NCBI RefSeq assembly: GCF_000244955.1
Contig: NZ_CM001439.1
Coordinates: 2,446,628 to 2,510,627, forward strand
Reading direction: 5' to 3'
Source of the DNA: Saccharomonospora marina XMU15
GTDB taxonomy: Bacteria > Actinomycetota > Actinomycetes > Mycobacteriales > Pseudonocardiaceae
Length of the DNA: 64,000 nucleotides
Of this stretch, positions 36,821 through 45,399 are shown piece after piece (the stretch's first letter is position 1; every line of letters starts with the position of its first letter). The position numbers and the translations under genes are program-made. Under the pieces are notes generated by a model. That model was not told the origin of the DNA and made no database searches. It was given only the letters and a program-made list of their open reading frames with translations.

Positions 36821-38193
36821 ACTCATTGACGACCGGTGCGATCATCGGCGTGATCGGCCTCGTTCTCTTCGTGACCGGCATGCCGATCGCCTTCGCCCTT
36901 GGGCTTACGGCCATCATCTCCATCCTGCTCTTCCTGGACCCGGATGAGTTCGAGTTGTTCGGGAAGCTGCTCTTCGATTCCACCAACGACTTCGGGCTGC
37001 TTGCGATCCCGCTCTTCGTGCTCATGGGCAACCTCTTCGGCGGGTCGGCGGCCAGTAGGCAACTGTTCGCGGCAGGGGAGGCGTGGCTGAACCGGATTCG
37101 GGGAGGCCTGGGTATGAGCAGCGTGCTAGCTTGCGCGGTGTTCGCCGCTCTCACCGGGTCGAGTCCCGCCACCGCGGCGGCGATCGGCCGCGTCGCGGTT
37201 CCGGAGATGCAGGCTCGCGGATACTCGGCACGGGTGGCCGCGGGCGCCATCGCCGCCGGAGGCACCCTCGGAATTCTGATCCCCCCGAGCGTCACGCTGA
37301 TCCTCTACGGCATCGCGGCCGAGGTCTCCATCGGCCAGTTGTTCGCGGCCGGGATCGTCCCCGGCATCCTCGTGACGATCCTCTTCGTCGTCTGGATCTT
37401 CATCGCGGTCAGCGCGGAGGCGCGTTCCTCGCAGCGGGAAGCGCGTGCGACGGTCGCGGCAGGGCAGGCGTCGGCCGGTCTCTCGGACACCGGCGTGCAG
37501 GACGGTTACGTGACGCCCGGGTACACCTGGGGCGAGCGGTTCCGCGCGTTGCTGCGCACCTTCCCGTTTCTCGCCCTCATCGTCGCGATCCTAGGCGTGC
37601 TGTACGCGGGAATCGCGACGCCGAGCGAGGCGGCGGCGGTCGGTGTCGTCCTCGTCTTCGTCCTCATCGCGTTGGTGTACCGGCAACTGAAAGGTCGGCA
37701 GTTCCTGCGGGTACTGCTCGAGACGACCAACCAGAGCACGATGATCCTGCTCATCACGGCCTTCTCCGCGGTGATCGCCACCGTGCTGAGCTTCCTGAGC
37801 GTGCCTCAGGACCTGGCGATGCTGGTCACGGAGATGGAGGTCAACCGCTGGCTGGTCATGCTCGTGATCAACGTTCTGCTGCTGATCATGGGCCTGTTCC
37901 TGCCACCGGTGTCGATCATCGTGATGGTCACGCCGGTGCTGCTGCCGCTGATCGTCGGTCTCGGGTTCGACCCGATCTGGTTCGGCATCATCATGACGCT
38001 GAACATGGAGATGGGCCTCATCACGCCGCCCGTGGGGTTGAACCTCTACGTGCTGAAGGGGATCGCGCCGGACGTGCCGATCAAGGAGATCCTGCTCGGC
38101 GCGCTGCCCTACGTCGTGGTGCTCGCGGCGGGCATCGTCTTGCTGTCGGTCTTCCCCGGCCTCGTGACGTGGCTGCCCGGGCTGCTGTTCTGA
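36817..38193 (+). CDS. dctM: TRAP transporter large permease
   Basis: This 458-aa protein has about 12 membrane helices and typical DctM motifs: VTGMPIAFALGLTA, LLAIPLFVLMGNLFGGSAAS, SGSSPATAAAIGRVAVPEM-like (TGSSPATAAAIGRVAVPEM), AAGGTLGILIPPSVTLILYG and NMEMGLITPPVGLNLYVLKG. It forms the sodium-driven channel with DctQ. The loop at about residues 205-230 is longer than usual. It is followed after 16 bases by a HAD hydrolase, so the latter may be in the same operon. Confidence 0.95.
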   Translation: MNSLTTGAIIGVIGLVLFVTGMPIAFALGLTAIISILLFLDPDEFELFGKLLFDSTNDFGLLAIPLFVLMGNLFGGSAASRQLFAAGEAWLNRIRGGLGMSSVLACAVFAALTGSSPATAAAIGRVAVPEMQARGYSARVAAGAIAAGGTLGILIPPSVTLILYGIAAEVSIGQLFAAGIVPGILVTILFVVWIFIAVSAEARSSQREARATVAAGQASAGLSDTGVQDGYVTPGYTWGERFRALLRTFPFLALIVAILGVLYAGIATPSEAAAVGVVLVFVLIALVYRQLKGRQFLRVLLETTNQSTMILLITAFSAVIATVLSFLSVPQDLAMLVTEMEVNRWLVMLVINVLLLIMGLFLPPVSIIVMVTPVLLPLIVGLGFDPIWFGIIMTLNMEMGLITPPVGLNLYVLKGIAPDVPIKEILLGALPYVVVLAAGIVLLSVFPGLVTWLPGLLF

Positions 38194-38209
38194 TCGCCGG
38201 AACCACAGG

Positions 38210-38896
38210 ATGCGGGCGAACCAGCCGCCGGTCGTGACCTTCGACTTGTTCAGCGCGCTCATCGATTCCAGGTCAGGGGGCTCAACGGCGCTGTGCGGCA
38301 TCAGTGTGGCCCGCGGCTGGCACAGGACCGGGCACGAGGTGTACGAGGAGTGGGACCGGCGCAACAAGGCCGCACAGCGTGCCAGCATTCGGTGGGTTCC
38401 GTACACCACCCTTGCCCGGGAGGCGCTCGCAAGCAGCTATGCGGCGCATGCGCTGCACGGTGATGCCCGCGATGACCTGCAGCGCATGCTCAATTCGTTA
38501 CCCGAATGGCCGCTGTGGGACGACGTGGCCGAGTCGATGCCGGTGCTGGCCGAGCGGCACCGGATCGGTCTACTGTCCAACGTGGACGATCACCTGTTCC
38601 GCCGGACCGCGGCCGCCCGCTATCTCGACCCCGACCTGGTGCTGACCTCCGAGCGACTCCGTGCCTACAAGCCCGATCCCCGGATCTACCTGCGAGCACG
38701 GGAAGCCCTCGGGTCGATGGTGCACGTGGCTACCTCGGCACGAGACGTTCGTGGCGCTCTCGAAGCGGGAATCCCGGTGGTGCGGCTGCGCAGGCCGGGC
38801 CACCAGCTGGATCCCGAGGGGCCGAGACCCGGCCTGGTGGCGGACAGGCTGGCCGATGTCCCCGCCCTTGTCGAGCGATCGCGGTGTGCCGGGTGA
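38210..38896 (+). CDS. HAD-superfamily hydrolase (haloacid dehalogenase type)
   Basis: This 228-aa protein has HAD motif I VVTFDLFSALIDS (nucleophile Asp in FDLFS), motif II LLSNVDDH (Ser-Asn), motif III Lys in RAYKPDPRIYLRA, and a motif IV region around HVATSARDVRGALEAG. The FDLF form and the overall layout resemble L-2-haloacid dehalogenase-type members, but phosphatase action is equally possible. It starts 16 bases after dctM, suggesting co-transcription with the transporter and a role in processing the imported compound. Confidence 0.85.
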   Translation: MRANQPPVVTFDLFSALIDSRSGGSTALCGISVARGWHRTGHEVYEEWDRRNKAAQRASIRWVPYTTLAREALASSYAAHALHGDARDDLQRMLNSLPEWPLWDDVAESMPVLAERHRIGLLSNVDDHLFRRTAAARYLDPDLVLTSERLRAYKPDPRIYLRAREALGSMVHVATSARDVRGALEAGIPVVRLRRPGHQLDPEGPRPGLVADRLADVPALVERSRCAG

Positions 38897-38945
38897 TCCG
38901 GGGCAAGGCCGCGGCGGTCGCGGCCCGGTTGCCCGGTGCTGCCCT

Positions 38946-40436
38946 TCACCTGCCGATCCTGCTGTAGCGGCGCAGCCGGCTACGCAGCCGCGAGGCGGCG
39001 TCCTCGTGGGCGAGCGCGGTGAGTTCCTCACGCAGTACGCGGCCAACCCGCAGGCAGAACTGTTCGGGCTCCTCGGCCGCGTCTGGGTACTCGGGTACGA
39101 CGCGGTCCACGATCCCGGCCGCGAGCAGGTCAGCGGAGCGAACACCCTGAGCCTGCGCCAACTCCGGCGCGTGATCGGTGTCGCGGTGAACGATGGCGCT
39201 GGCACCTTCCGGCGGCAGCGGTGCCAACCAGCTGTGCTGGGCCGCGATCACGCGGTCGCCGGGCAACAGTGCCAGTGCCCCACCGCCGGTGCCCTGGCCG
39301 AGCAGCAGAGTCACCGTCGGCGCTTCGAGCATCGTCAGATCGGCGAGCGAACGAGCTATCTCGCCCGCGATACCTCCCTGCTCGGCGTCGACGGACAGCG
39401 CGGCGCCCGCTGTGTCGATCACCGTGACCAGCGGCAACTCGAGTTCGGCGGCCAGCCGCATCCCGCGCCGCGCTTCGCGAAGGGCACCGGGACCCAACGG
39501 CGTGTCCTCGGTCTGGCCGCGTCGATCCTGTCCGAGGAAGACGCAGCGGGCTTCGCCGAACCTCGCGAAGGCCAGCAGCAGTCCAGGATCTCGCTCTCCC
39601 TCGCCTGTCCCGTTCAGCGGCAGGACGTCGTCCGCCGCATAGTGCAGGAGGCGCCGCACGCCCGGTCGGTCCGGTCGCCGCGACCGTGTGATGGACTCCC
39701 AGGCGTCCACATCCGGCAGCGGCAGCCGCTCCGGCTCGGCGGGCCCGGCCTCGACGCGACGATCAGCACACAGCACGTCGAGTGCCCGTCCCAGCAGTTC
39801 GGCGATCCGTTCCGGCTCGACGACCCCGTCCACGAGACCGTGCGCGTAGAGGTTCTCCGAGGTTTGCACGCCCTCGGGAAAAGCCCTGCCGTAGAGGCTC
39901 TCGTACACGCGCGGTCCCAGGAACCCCACCAGGGCACCCGGCTGCGCGACGGTCACGTGACCGAGCGAGCCCCAGGACGCGAAGACACCACCGGTCGTCG
40001 GATGCCGCAGATACACCAGGTACGGATGGCCCGCTGCCTTGTGAGCGGCGACCGCGGCGGTGATCCTCACCATCTGCACGAAGGCGGGTGTTCCCTCCTG
40101 CATGCGTGTTCCACCGGACACCGGGGCGGCCAGCAGGGGCAGACCTTCCTCGGTAGCGCGTTCGGTGGCCCGGACCAGCCGGTCCGCGGCGGCCACGCCG
40201 ATGGAACCGGCCAGGAAGGCGAACTCACTCACCATCACCGCGACCCGACGTCCGCCGATCCTGCCCTCGCCGGTCAGCACCGCCTCGTCGAGGCCCGTCC
40301 GGTTCCGGGCCGCCGCCAGTTCCTCCGCGTAGGAGGCCGACATGGGCGGGTCCACCGGCGGCTCGTCCCAGGAGACGAAAGTTGCCTCGTCGAGCACGAG
40401 ATCGAGCAACTCCCGCGCGCTTGGCCCCGCACTCAC
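38946..40436 (-). CDS. Fused AccD/AccA-type carboxyltransferase
   Basis: This 496-aa protein joins two crotonase-fold carboxyltransferase halves. The N-terminal half is AccD-like (LLAAPVSGGTRMQEGTPAFV, VYLRHPTTGGVFASWGSLGH). The C-terminal half is AccA-like (LPLVTVIDTAGAALSVDAEQ, LLGQGTGGGALALLPGDRV). The four-Cys zinc ribbon usual at the AccD N-terminus is absent. GTG at 40436 overlaps the stop of the upstream CoA-transferase as GTGA. No biotin carboxylase or biotin carrier lies nearby. It could be the carboxyltransferase of an acyl-CoA carboxylase using subunits encoded elsewhere, or a malonyl-CoA-type decarboxylase like the related MdcD/MdcE pair. Context with a CoA-transferase and TRAP transporter favours dicarboxylate metabolism. 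Confidence 0.85.
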   Translation of the reverse strand: MSAGPSARELLDLVLDEATFVSWDEPPVDPPMSASYAEELAAARNRTGLDEAVLTGEGRIGGRRVAVMVSEFAFLAGSIGVAAADRLVRATERATEEGLPLLAAPVSGGTRMQEGTPAFVQMVRITAAVAAHKAAGHPYLVYLRHPTTGGVFASWGSLGHVTVAQPGALVGFLGPRVYESLYGRAFPEGVQTSENLYAHGLVDGVVEPERIAELLGRALDVLCADRRVEAGPAEPERLPLPDVDAWESITRSRRPDRPGVRRLLHYAADDVLPLNGTGEGERDPGLLLAFARFGEARCVFLGQDRRGQTEDTPLGPGALREARRGMRLAAELELPLVTVIDTAGAALSVDAEQGGIAGEIARSLADLTMLEAPTVTLLLGQGTGGGALALLPGDRVIAAQHSWLAPLPPEGASAIVHRDTDHAPELAQAQGVRSADLLAAGIVDRVVPEYPDAAEEPEQFCLRVGRVLREELTALAHEDAASRLRSRLRRYSRIGR

Positions 40437-41611
40437 GATCGCTCCCCGGCTTCGAGTTCGTCCAGCCACTGCCTGACACTGCGGTCATGCTCGCCGAGCA
40501 GTGGCGGCGGTAGGTGCTTCTCGCGGTCACCGGCATATGGGTTGTCGTCGAATCGCAACGGCGGGCCGGGGAGCCGGATCGGCCCCGCGGTGGGGTGTTC
40601 CACGTCGATCAGCAGCCCTTGCGAGCGGGTCTGTTCCCAGGTGTACACGTCGTCGAGTGTGCGGACCTTGCCTGCGGGCACCCCCGCTTCGGCGAGCCGG
40701 GCGAGCCAGACCTGGGCACCCTCGGTCGCGAAGGCACTCTCGATCCGGCCGACCAGTTCGGCCCGGTGAGCCACCCGCTTCTCGTTGCTGGTGAACCGTT
40801 CGTCGTCCACGTCCAGGCCCACCAGCGGGGCGAACGCGCGCCACAGCGCCTCGCTACCGACCGCCACCTGTACCGGAGCGTCGGCGGTGCGGAACAGACC
40901 GTAGGGCGCGATCGAGGAGTGGTGATTGCCCATACCTCGAGCAACCTCACCCGCCACCGTGTAGCGAGTCCCCTGGAACGCGTGCACGCCCACGAGTGCG
41001 GCGAGCAGGCTGGTGCGAACGACCCGCCCTCGGCCGGTCCGGCGGCGCTCGTGCAAGGCGGCGAGAACCCCGAAGGCCCCGTACATCCCCGCCAGCAGGT
41101 CGCCGATGGGAACGCCGACCTTGGTCGGCACCGACGGGTCCGGCCCGGTCACACTCATCAGTCCGGCCTCGCCCTGGGCGATCTGGTCGTAGCCCGCTCG
41201 GCCGCCCTCGGGACCGTCGTGGCCGAATCCCGTGATCGACATGACCACGAGCCCGGGATTGAGCTCATGCAGCCTCTCGATCGGAAAACCCAGCCGGTCG
41301 AGCACCCCCGGACGGAAGTTCTCCATCAGGACGTCGCAGCGGGCCACGAGGCGTCGCAAGAAGTCCTTGCCTTCCTGGCTCTTGAGTTCGGCCGTCACCG
41401 ACTCCTTGTTCCGGTTGCAGGACATGAAGTACGTCGATTCACGCCTCGATCCCTCGCCGACGAACGGCGGTCCCCACCACCTCGTGTCGTCCCCGGTCAC
41501 CGGCGTCTCCACCTTGATTACCCGTGCCCCGAGGTCTGCGAACATCATCGCGGCATGGGGACCGGCGAGTGCGCGGGTCAGGTCGAGAACGGTGACATCC
41601 GACAGCATCAT
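40433..41611 (-). CDS. Class III CoA-transferase (CaiB/BaiF)
   Basis: This 392-aa enzyme has VTVLDLTRALAGPHAAMMFA, DLGARVIKVETPVTGDDTR, the catalytic Asp in GRAGYDQIAQGEAG, and VGVPIGDLLAGMYGAFGVLA. It probably activates a dicarboxylate or other acid with CoA. The ATG at 41611 lies 8 bases after AAGGG; ATG 41608 and GTG 41620 are alternatives. The stop overlaps the next gene (carboxyltransferase) as GTGA, so the pair works together. It is divergent from a GntR regulator, and a 6-bp dyad lies in the spacer. Confidence 0.92.
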   Translation of the reverse strand: MMLSDVTVLDLTRALAGPHAAMMFADLGARVIKVETPVTGDDTRWWGPPFVGEGSRRESTYFMSCNRNKESVTAELKSQEGKDFLRRLVARCDVLMENFRPGVLDRLGFPIERLHELNPGLVVMSITGFGHDGPEGGRAGYDQIAQGEAGLMSVTGPDPSVPTKVGVPIGDLLAGMYGAFGVLAALHERRRTGRGRVVRTSLLAALVGVHAFQGTRYTVAGEVARGMGNHHSSIAPYGLFRTADAPVQVAVGSEALWRAFAPLVGLDVDDERFTSNEKRVAHRAELVGRIESAFATEGAQVWLARLAEAGVPAGKVRTLDDVYTWEQTRSQGLLIDVEHPTAGPIRLPGPPLRFDDNPYAGDREKHLPPPLLGEHDRSVRQWLDELEAGERS

Positions 41612-41629
41612 GATGCCCACCCTTGGTCT

Positions 41630-41644
41630 AGTGGCTTAGCCACT
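41630..41644. promoter_or_regulatory. Candidate GntR operator
   Basis: AGTGGC-TTA-GCCACT is a perfect dyad at 41630-41644, between the CoA-transferase start (41611) and the GntR start (41726). FadR-subfamily regulators bind dyads of this size, so it is the likely control point of the CoA-transferase operon. Confidence 0.6.
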
Positions 41645-41725
41645 TGCACAATGAGCCTCCTATAGGATGGCTGTCAAGAACGTGGTGAGCGCCCTCTCGC
41701 GGGCCGCCTGTCCGAAGGGAGCCCG

Positions 41726-42460
41726 GTGGTCAAGGAGGAAATGGACCAAGTAGCCCCGGAACCGAGAGCGCGAGCACTGCGTCCCGTGCAGCGGTCCCGG
41801 TTGTACGAGCAGCTCGTGGAGCGCCTGCTCGCACTCGTGGACGAGCTCGACCTTCGGCCGGGCCAGCGGCTCCCGCCGGAGCGGGAACTCGCGTCCAGCC
41901 TCGGGGTCAGCCGAGCGTCGGTTCGGCAGGCGCTGGTCGTGCTGGAGGTGCAGGGCCTGGTCGAGGTCCGTCAGGGCGAGGGCGCCGTGCTGCTGGAGAA
42001 CCGTTCCACCTCGGCCGTGCTGTCCGCGGCCAAGGCCCACACCCGTCGGCTGCAGGAGGTGATCGAGGCTCGCGAGGCGCTCGAGGTCAAGCTGGCCGCG
42101 CTGGCCGCGCAGCGTCGCACCGAGGACGATCTGGTCGCCATCGACCGAGCCCTCGAGCGGATGGAGGCCGATGTGGAGCGCGGGGATCGTGGCCTCGAAG
42201 GTGATGAGCGGTTCCACCGGGCGGTGACGGCGGCGGCCAGGTCGGCGCTGCTGGCCGATCTGATGACGGAGATCTCCTCGGCTATCAAGGAGAGCCGGAT
42301 CGAGTCGCTGTCGCAGCCGGACCGGCCGCGACAGTCGCTGGCCAGTCACCGCAGGATCGCCGAAGCGATCCGTGCTGGTGACGCCGGCGGAGCCGCCGAG
42401 GCGATGGGTGAGCACATCCGCCTGGTCAGCGATGTGGCGATCCTGCGGGACAAGAGCTGA
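41726..42460 (+). CDS. GntR-family regulator, FadR subfamily
   Basis: This 244-aa regulator has a GntR winged helix (about residues 25-92; LRPGQRLPPERELASSLGV, SRASVRQALVVLEVQGLVEV) and an all-helical FadR-type ligand domain (about 105-235) with the conserved Asp/His metal pattern in DERFHRAVTAAARS and SHRRIAEAIRAGD and then EHI. GTG at 41726 has AAGGGAG 5 bases upstream; ATG at 41741 has GGAGG too close. It is divergent from the CoA-transferase/carboxyltransferase pair and probably represses it in response to an organic acid. Confidence 0.92.
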   Translation: MVKEEMDQVAPEPRARALRPVQRSRLYEQLVERLLALVDELDLRPGQRLPPERELASSLGVSRASVRQALVVLEVQGLVEVRQGEGAVLLENRSTSAVLSAAKAHTRRLQEVIEAREALEVKLAALAAQRRTEDDLVAIDRALERMEADVERGDRGLEGDERFHRAVTAAARSALLADLMTEISSAIKESRIESLSQPDRPRQSLASHRRIAEAIRAGDAGGAAEAMGEHIRLVSDVAILRDKS

Positions 42461-42658
42461 CCGCGCCTGTTTCGGCTGCCGATCGGCGCGGAACCCGCAG
42501 GCAGCAGTTCGCTCTTTCCTGTGATCACCGACGGCGCGTCACGGTGCCGTGGGGAGGCTCGATCGACCCGCTTGACCGCCATTGGCGTCACCGGACTGAT
42601 CTTGGACGTCGTCGATGCTCAGCCGAGTGTGCCAGGTAGCGCCGTGAGGAACCGCGCG

Positions 42659-42697
42659 CTCGGGCGGGGGCGAGTCTGCGCTGCGCCCCCGCCCGAG
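42659..42697. terminator. Hairpin between convergent GntR and DUF305 genes
   Basis: The 14-bp arms CTCGGGCGGGGGCG (42659-42672) and 42684-42697 pair perfectly around an 11-nt loop. It lies 7 bases beyond the DUF305 stop on the minus strand and downstream of the GntR gene, so it can serve both. Confidence 0.78.
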
Positions 42698-42703
42698 GCC
42701 CGG

Positions 42704-43297
42704 TCACTGCGGTAGGAGGCCCGTCATCTCGCGGATCTCCGCTTCCTGAGCATCGACGATGCGCCGGGCGAGCGCCTTGGCCTCGGCGTCACTGCCCTCG
42801 CGCAGCTCCGCCTTGGCCATCTCGATCGCGCCCTGGTGATGCTCGATCATCAGCTGCGTCCACATGACGTCGAACTCGGAGCCGCCGGCCTGCTCCAGCC
42901 GCGCCAGTTCCTGGTCGGACATCATCCCGGGCTCCGACATCGAGCCGTGGTCCATTCCCTCCATGTCGGACCCTGCGGCAGCGCCCCACTTCTTCAGCAT
43001 GCCTTTCAGCTGTTGAATCTCGGGGTCCTGGGCACCCTTGATCCGCTTGGCGAGGTCCTTGACGGTCGGGTTGGTGGCGCGACGAAGAGCCGCTTCGGCC
43101 ATGTCCACCGCTTGCTCGTGGTGCGGGATCATCTGCTGGGCGAACATGATGTCGCTGTCGTTGTGACTACTTTGCTGCGTTGCGGCCGACGTGGTGGCCG
43201 GGTTCGTGTCGGCGGAGGGTGTGTCACCGTTGCCGGCACAGGCCGTGGCGAGGGCGAGAACGGCAGCCGTGCCCGCCCCGATGAGGATCTTCTTCAT
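42704..43297 (-). CDS. DUF305 lipoprotein
   Basis: This 197-aa lipoprotein has a lipobox in LALATACAGN. It holds two copies of a ferritin-like helical motif (DIMFAQQMIPHHEQAVDMAE and LMIEHHQGAIEMAKAEL), each with a Met-Ile-x-His-His core, and a Met-rich linker (DMEGMDHGSMSEPGMM). These features suit copper or other metal binding outside the cell. AAGGA precedes the ATG. It is followed upstream on the same strand by a small membrane protein gene, a common pairing for DUF305. Confidence 0.93.
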   Translation of the reverse strand: MKKILIGAGTAAVLALATACAGNGDTPSADTNPATTSAATQQSSHNDSDIMFAQQMIPHHEQAVDMAEAALRRATNPTVKDLAKRIKGAQDPEIQQLKGMLKKWGAAAGSDMEGMDHGSMSEPGMMSDQELARLEQAGGSEFDVMWTQLMIEHHQGAIEMAKAELREGSDAEAKALARRIVDAQEAEIREMTGLLPQ

Positions 43298-43375
43298 CGG
43301 TGTGTCCTTCTGCTCTGCGTTGACGAATGAATCTGGGGAGCTCTTCGTAGCCGAAGCAATGCGAAGAGTGATCGT

Positions 43376-43771
43376 CTAGATGCGCAGAATGCAGACGGTC
43401 GCGAGCAGCCTTCGCCCGGCGGGTCCCGGGAACCGGCGTCGAACGACGAACGCATCGCAAGCGCGTTCGACGACGTCCAAGCCACCCCAGGTGCGCAGCC
43501 CTTCGCCGAGCATCCGGGCCAGTACGAGCACCGCACCGGCGGCGAGCACGGCAAGGCAGAGGTTCAGCAGGCCGTGACTGCCTTGCTCTGGTAGTGGATC
43601 AGGAAGGGGCTGCTCGACGCTCACCGGCGCTTCGCCGGCCATCCCCGCGATCACGGGTGTCTTGCTGGTCGCGGGTTCGTGTGAGGTCGACATGACGCTG
43701 TGCATGCCGAGCACCGCGAGAACGAGCACGCACAGCAGCAGCCATTGTGGCACTTCGCTGCGCGTGGTCAT
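43376..43771 (-). CDS. Small membrane protein (DUF6153-like)
   Basis: This 131-aa protein has an N-terminal helix (QWLLLCVLVLAVLGMHSVM) and a second hydrophobic segment (LLNLCLAVLAAGAVLVLARM), separated by a Pro-rich outside loop. A basic C-terminal tail follows. Proteins with this GMH segment commonly neighbour DUF305 genes in actinobacteria. The start is ATG 43771, with GTG 43774 as an alternative. Its function is unknown; a metal-related envelope role is a guess from the neighbour. Confidence 0.6.
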   Translation of the reverse strand: MTTRSEVPQWLLLCVLVLAVLGMHSVMSTSHEPATSKTPVIAGMAGEAPVSVEQPLPDPLPEQGSHGLLNLCLAVLAAGAVLVLARMLGEGLRTWGGLDVVERACDAFVVRRRFPGPAGRRLLATVCILRI

Positions 43772-44090
43772 CACGTCGATCAGGATAGTGACGTGTCGGG
43801 ACCGCGCTGCTGGCGCATCGACTGCCTGCCGTGAGGCATCAGGACTCCCTGGATCGATCCGCGCCTACGCGACGGCGGCTCGTCGGCGAGCCGGCGGCTA
43901 CGGTGCAGCAGGCGCAGCACGAGCACGCAGCCCGCTCCGACGAGCGAGTGTCCGGTTCACACGGCGGTGGCCCGAGCAGGTCGTGTTCGGCACGGTCGTG
44001 GGATTGACCCGTTGGGCCCATATCGCTATCGGGGATGTCGGTCTCGGATGCGGGGCCTCCTGGACGGCTGTCGGCAGGCGACGACCGTGC
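43772..44090. other. Spacer between the small membrane protein and NlpC/P60 genes
   Basis: About 320 bases with no supported gene. Short frames on both strands have no recognisable motif. It should contain the promoter of the small membrane protein gene, transcribed leftward. Confidence 0.4.
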
Positions 44091-45140
44091 TCAGCCGACG
44101 ATGCGGCGGGCACCGATGAGGTGCCCGTCACCCTCCATCGACCGCACGTCGACGAGTTGCCCCTCGGTCGGTGCGTCGACCATCTTGCCGTCACCGACGT
44201 ACATCCCGACGTGGTGAATGGCGCTGGGGTCGCCGGTCCCGTCGTCGTAGAACAGCAGGTCTCCGGGAAGCAGGGCGTCGAGGGAAACCGGTTTGCCCGC
44301 ACCCCATTGCTGGCGGCTGGTGCGGGGGATCGTGATGCCCGCCTGCGCGTAGGACCACGAGGTGAGGCCGGAGCAGTCGAACTCGTTCGGTCCGGTGGCG
44401 CCCCACTCGTACTCGGAACCGCGGCGGGACAGCGCGGCCTGTAGTGCGTCGTTGGCCGCGCCGGGAGGACCGAGGTAACTGCCGGTGTCCTGGACCGTGC
44501 CCAGCGCTGTCCGCTCGGTTGAGCTGAGGTCGGCCAGCGCCGACCGGACCTGCTCGATCTGCGCGTCCAGCCTGGCCTTGCGGTTCTCGAGGTCGCGCAC
44601 GGCACGTTCGGCCTCGGCCGTGGCCGTTTCAGCTCGCTGCCTCGCTCGCGCCGCGTCGGCTCGCGCGGCATTGGCCCGCGCCCTGATGCCGCTGAGCCGG
44701 TCGAGGGTCTCGGCGTCGTTGTTCGCGAGCACGCCCAGCGCCGACATCTTGTCCAGGAACTCTCGGCTGGACTCGTTGGTCAGTATCGCCGACCACCGCG
44801 CGATGCGGCCGTTGCGAAGGCTGGCGGCGGCGAGGCTGTCGGCTTCGTCCCGAAACGCCGCCTCCGCCCGCTGCGCCTGCCGCAGTGCCCGGTGCGCCTC
44901 GGCCAGCGCCGCATTGGCCTTGTCCAGTTCCCGCTGCCTGCGTGCCAGCGCGTCCTCGGCCTCGGACAGGTCCTCCTCGGCATCGGCTGCCTGCGCCCCG
45001 AGTTCCTGGTAGCGCTCCATGGCGTCCGAGGTGTCGCCCTGCGGTTGAGCGTCGGCTGGGAACGGGGCCAGGGCGATCGCCAGCGCCATCGCGGTCACAG
45101 CGGTCCTGGTGGCGGCGATACGGCCGTGGTGTGCGGTCAC
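44091..45140 (-). CDS. Secreted NlpC/P60 peptidoglycan hydrolase
   Basis: This 349-aa protein has an N-terminal signal peptide (TAVTAMALAIALAPFPADAQ). A long Ala/Glu/Arg-rich coiled coil follows (about residues 40-215). The C-terminal NlpC/P60 domain (about 235-349) has the catalytic Cys in NEFDCSGLTSWSYAQAG and His in IHHVGMYVGDGKMVDAP. This RipA-like layout, coiled coil plus peptidase, is typical of actinobacterial cell-separation enzymes that cut peptide stems in peptidoglycan. GTG 45140 follows GGGAG. Confidence 0.94.
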   Translation of the reverse strand: MTAHHGRIAATRTAVTAMALAIALAPFPADAQPQGDTSDAMERYQELGAQAADAEEDLSEAEDALARRQRELDKANAALAEAHRALRQAQRAEAAFRDEADSLAAASLRNGRIARWSAILTNESSREFLDKMSALGVLANNDAETLDRLSGIRARANAARADAARARQRAETATAEAERAVRDLENRKARLDAQIEQVRSALADLSSTERTALGTVQDTGSYLGPPGAANDALQAALSRRGSEYEWGATGPNEFDCSGLTSWSYAQAGITIPRTSRQQWGAGKPVSLDALLPGDLLFYDDGTGDPSAIHHVGMYVGDGKMVDAPTEGQLVDVRSMEGDGHLIGARRIVG

Positions 45141-45225
45141 GAGTGCTGATCTCCCTGTGATGTCGACGTTTCTCGCATGACCGCCCCGCCGGTCCGCGGG
45201 TCACAGTAGAGTAACGCCGCCGATC

Positions 45226-45265
45226 TTGTCCACTATGAGATCTAGTACTAACCTAGATCGGACAA
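45226..45265. promoter_or_regulatory. AT-rich nested inverted repeat upstream of the NlpC/P60 gene
   Basis: GATCTAG (45239-45245) and CTAGATC (45253-45259) form a perfect dyad with a 7-base centre. TTGTCC (45226-45231) and GGACAA (45260-45265) add outer arms, offset by 7 bases on the left. It lies about 100 bases before the NlpC/P60 start in an AT-rich island, so it may be an operator or promoter. Confidence 0.45.
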
Positions 45266-45399
45266 ACCTGGCGGGAGATCAGCAGGACGTGACCGGCAAT
45301 CCTGCCTGGCCGGCCCGGTCGGCACCCGAACCGCTCGACGGCACAGTCCGAACAGGACCCAGGGGGTGGTCCCAGGGGCGCAGGCCGCCGACGACCGCT

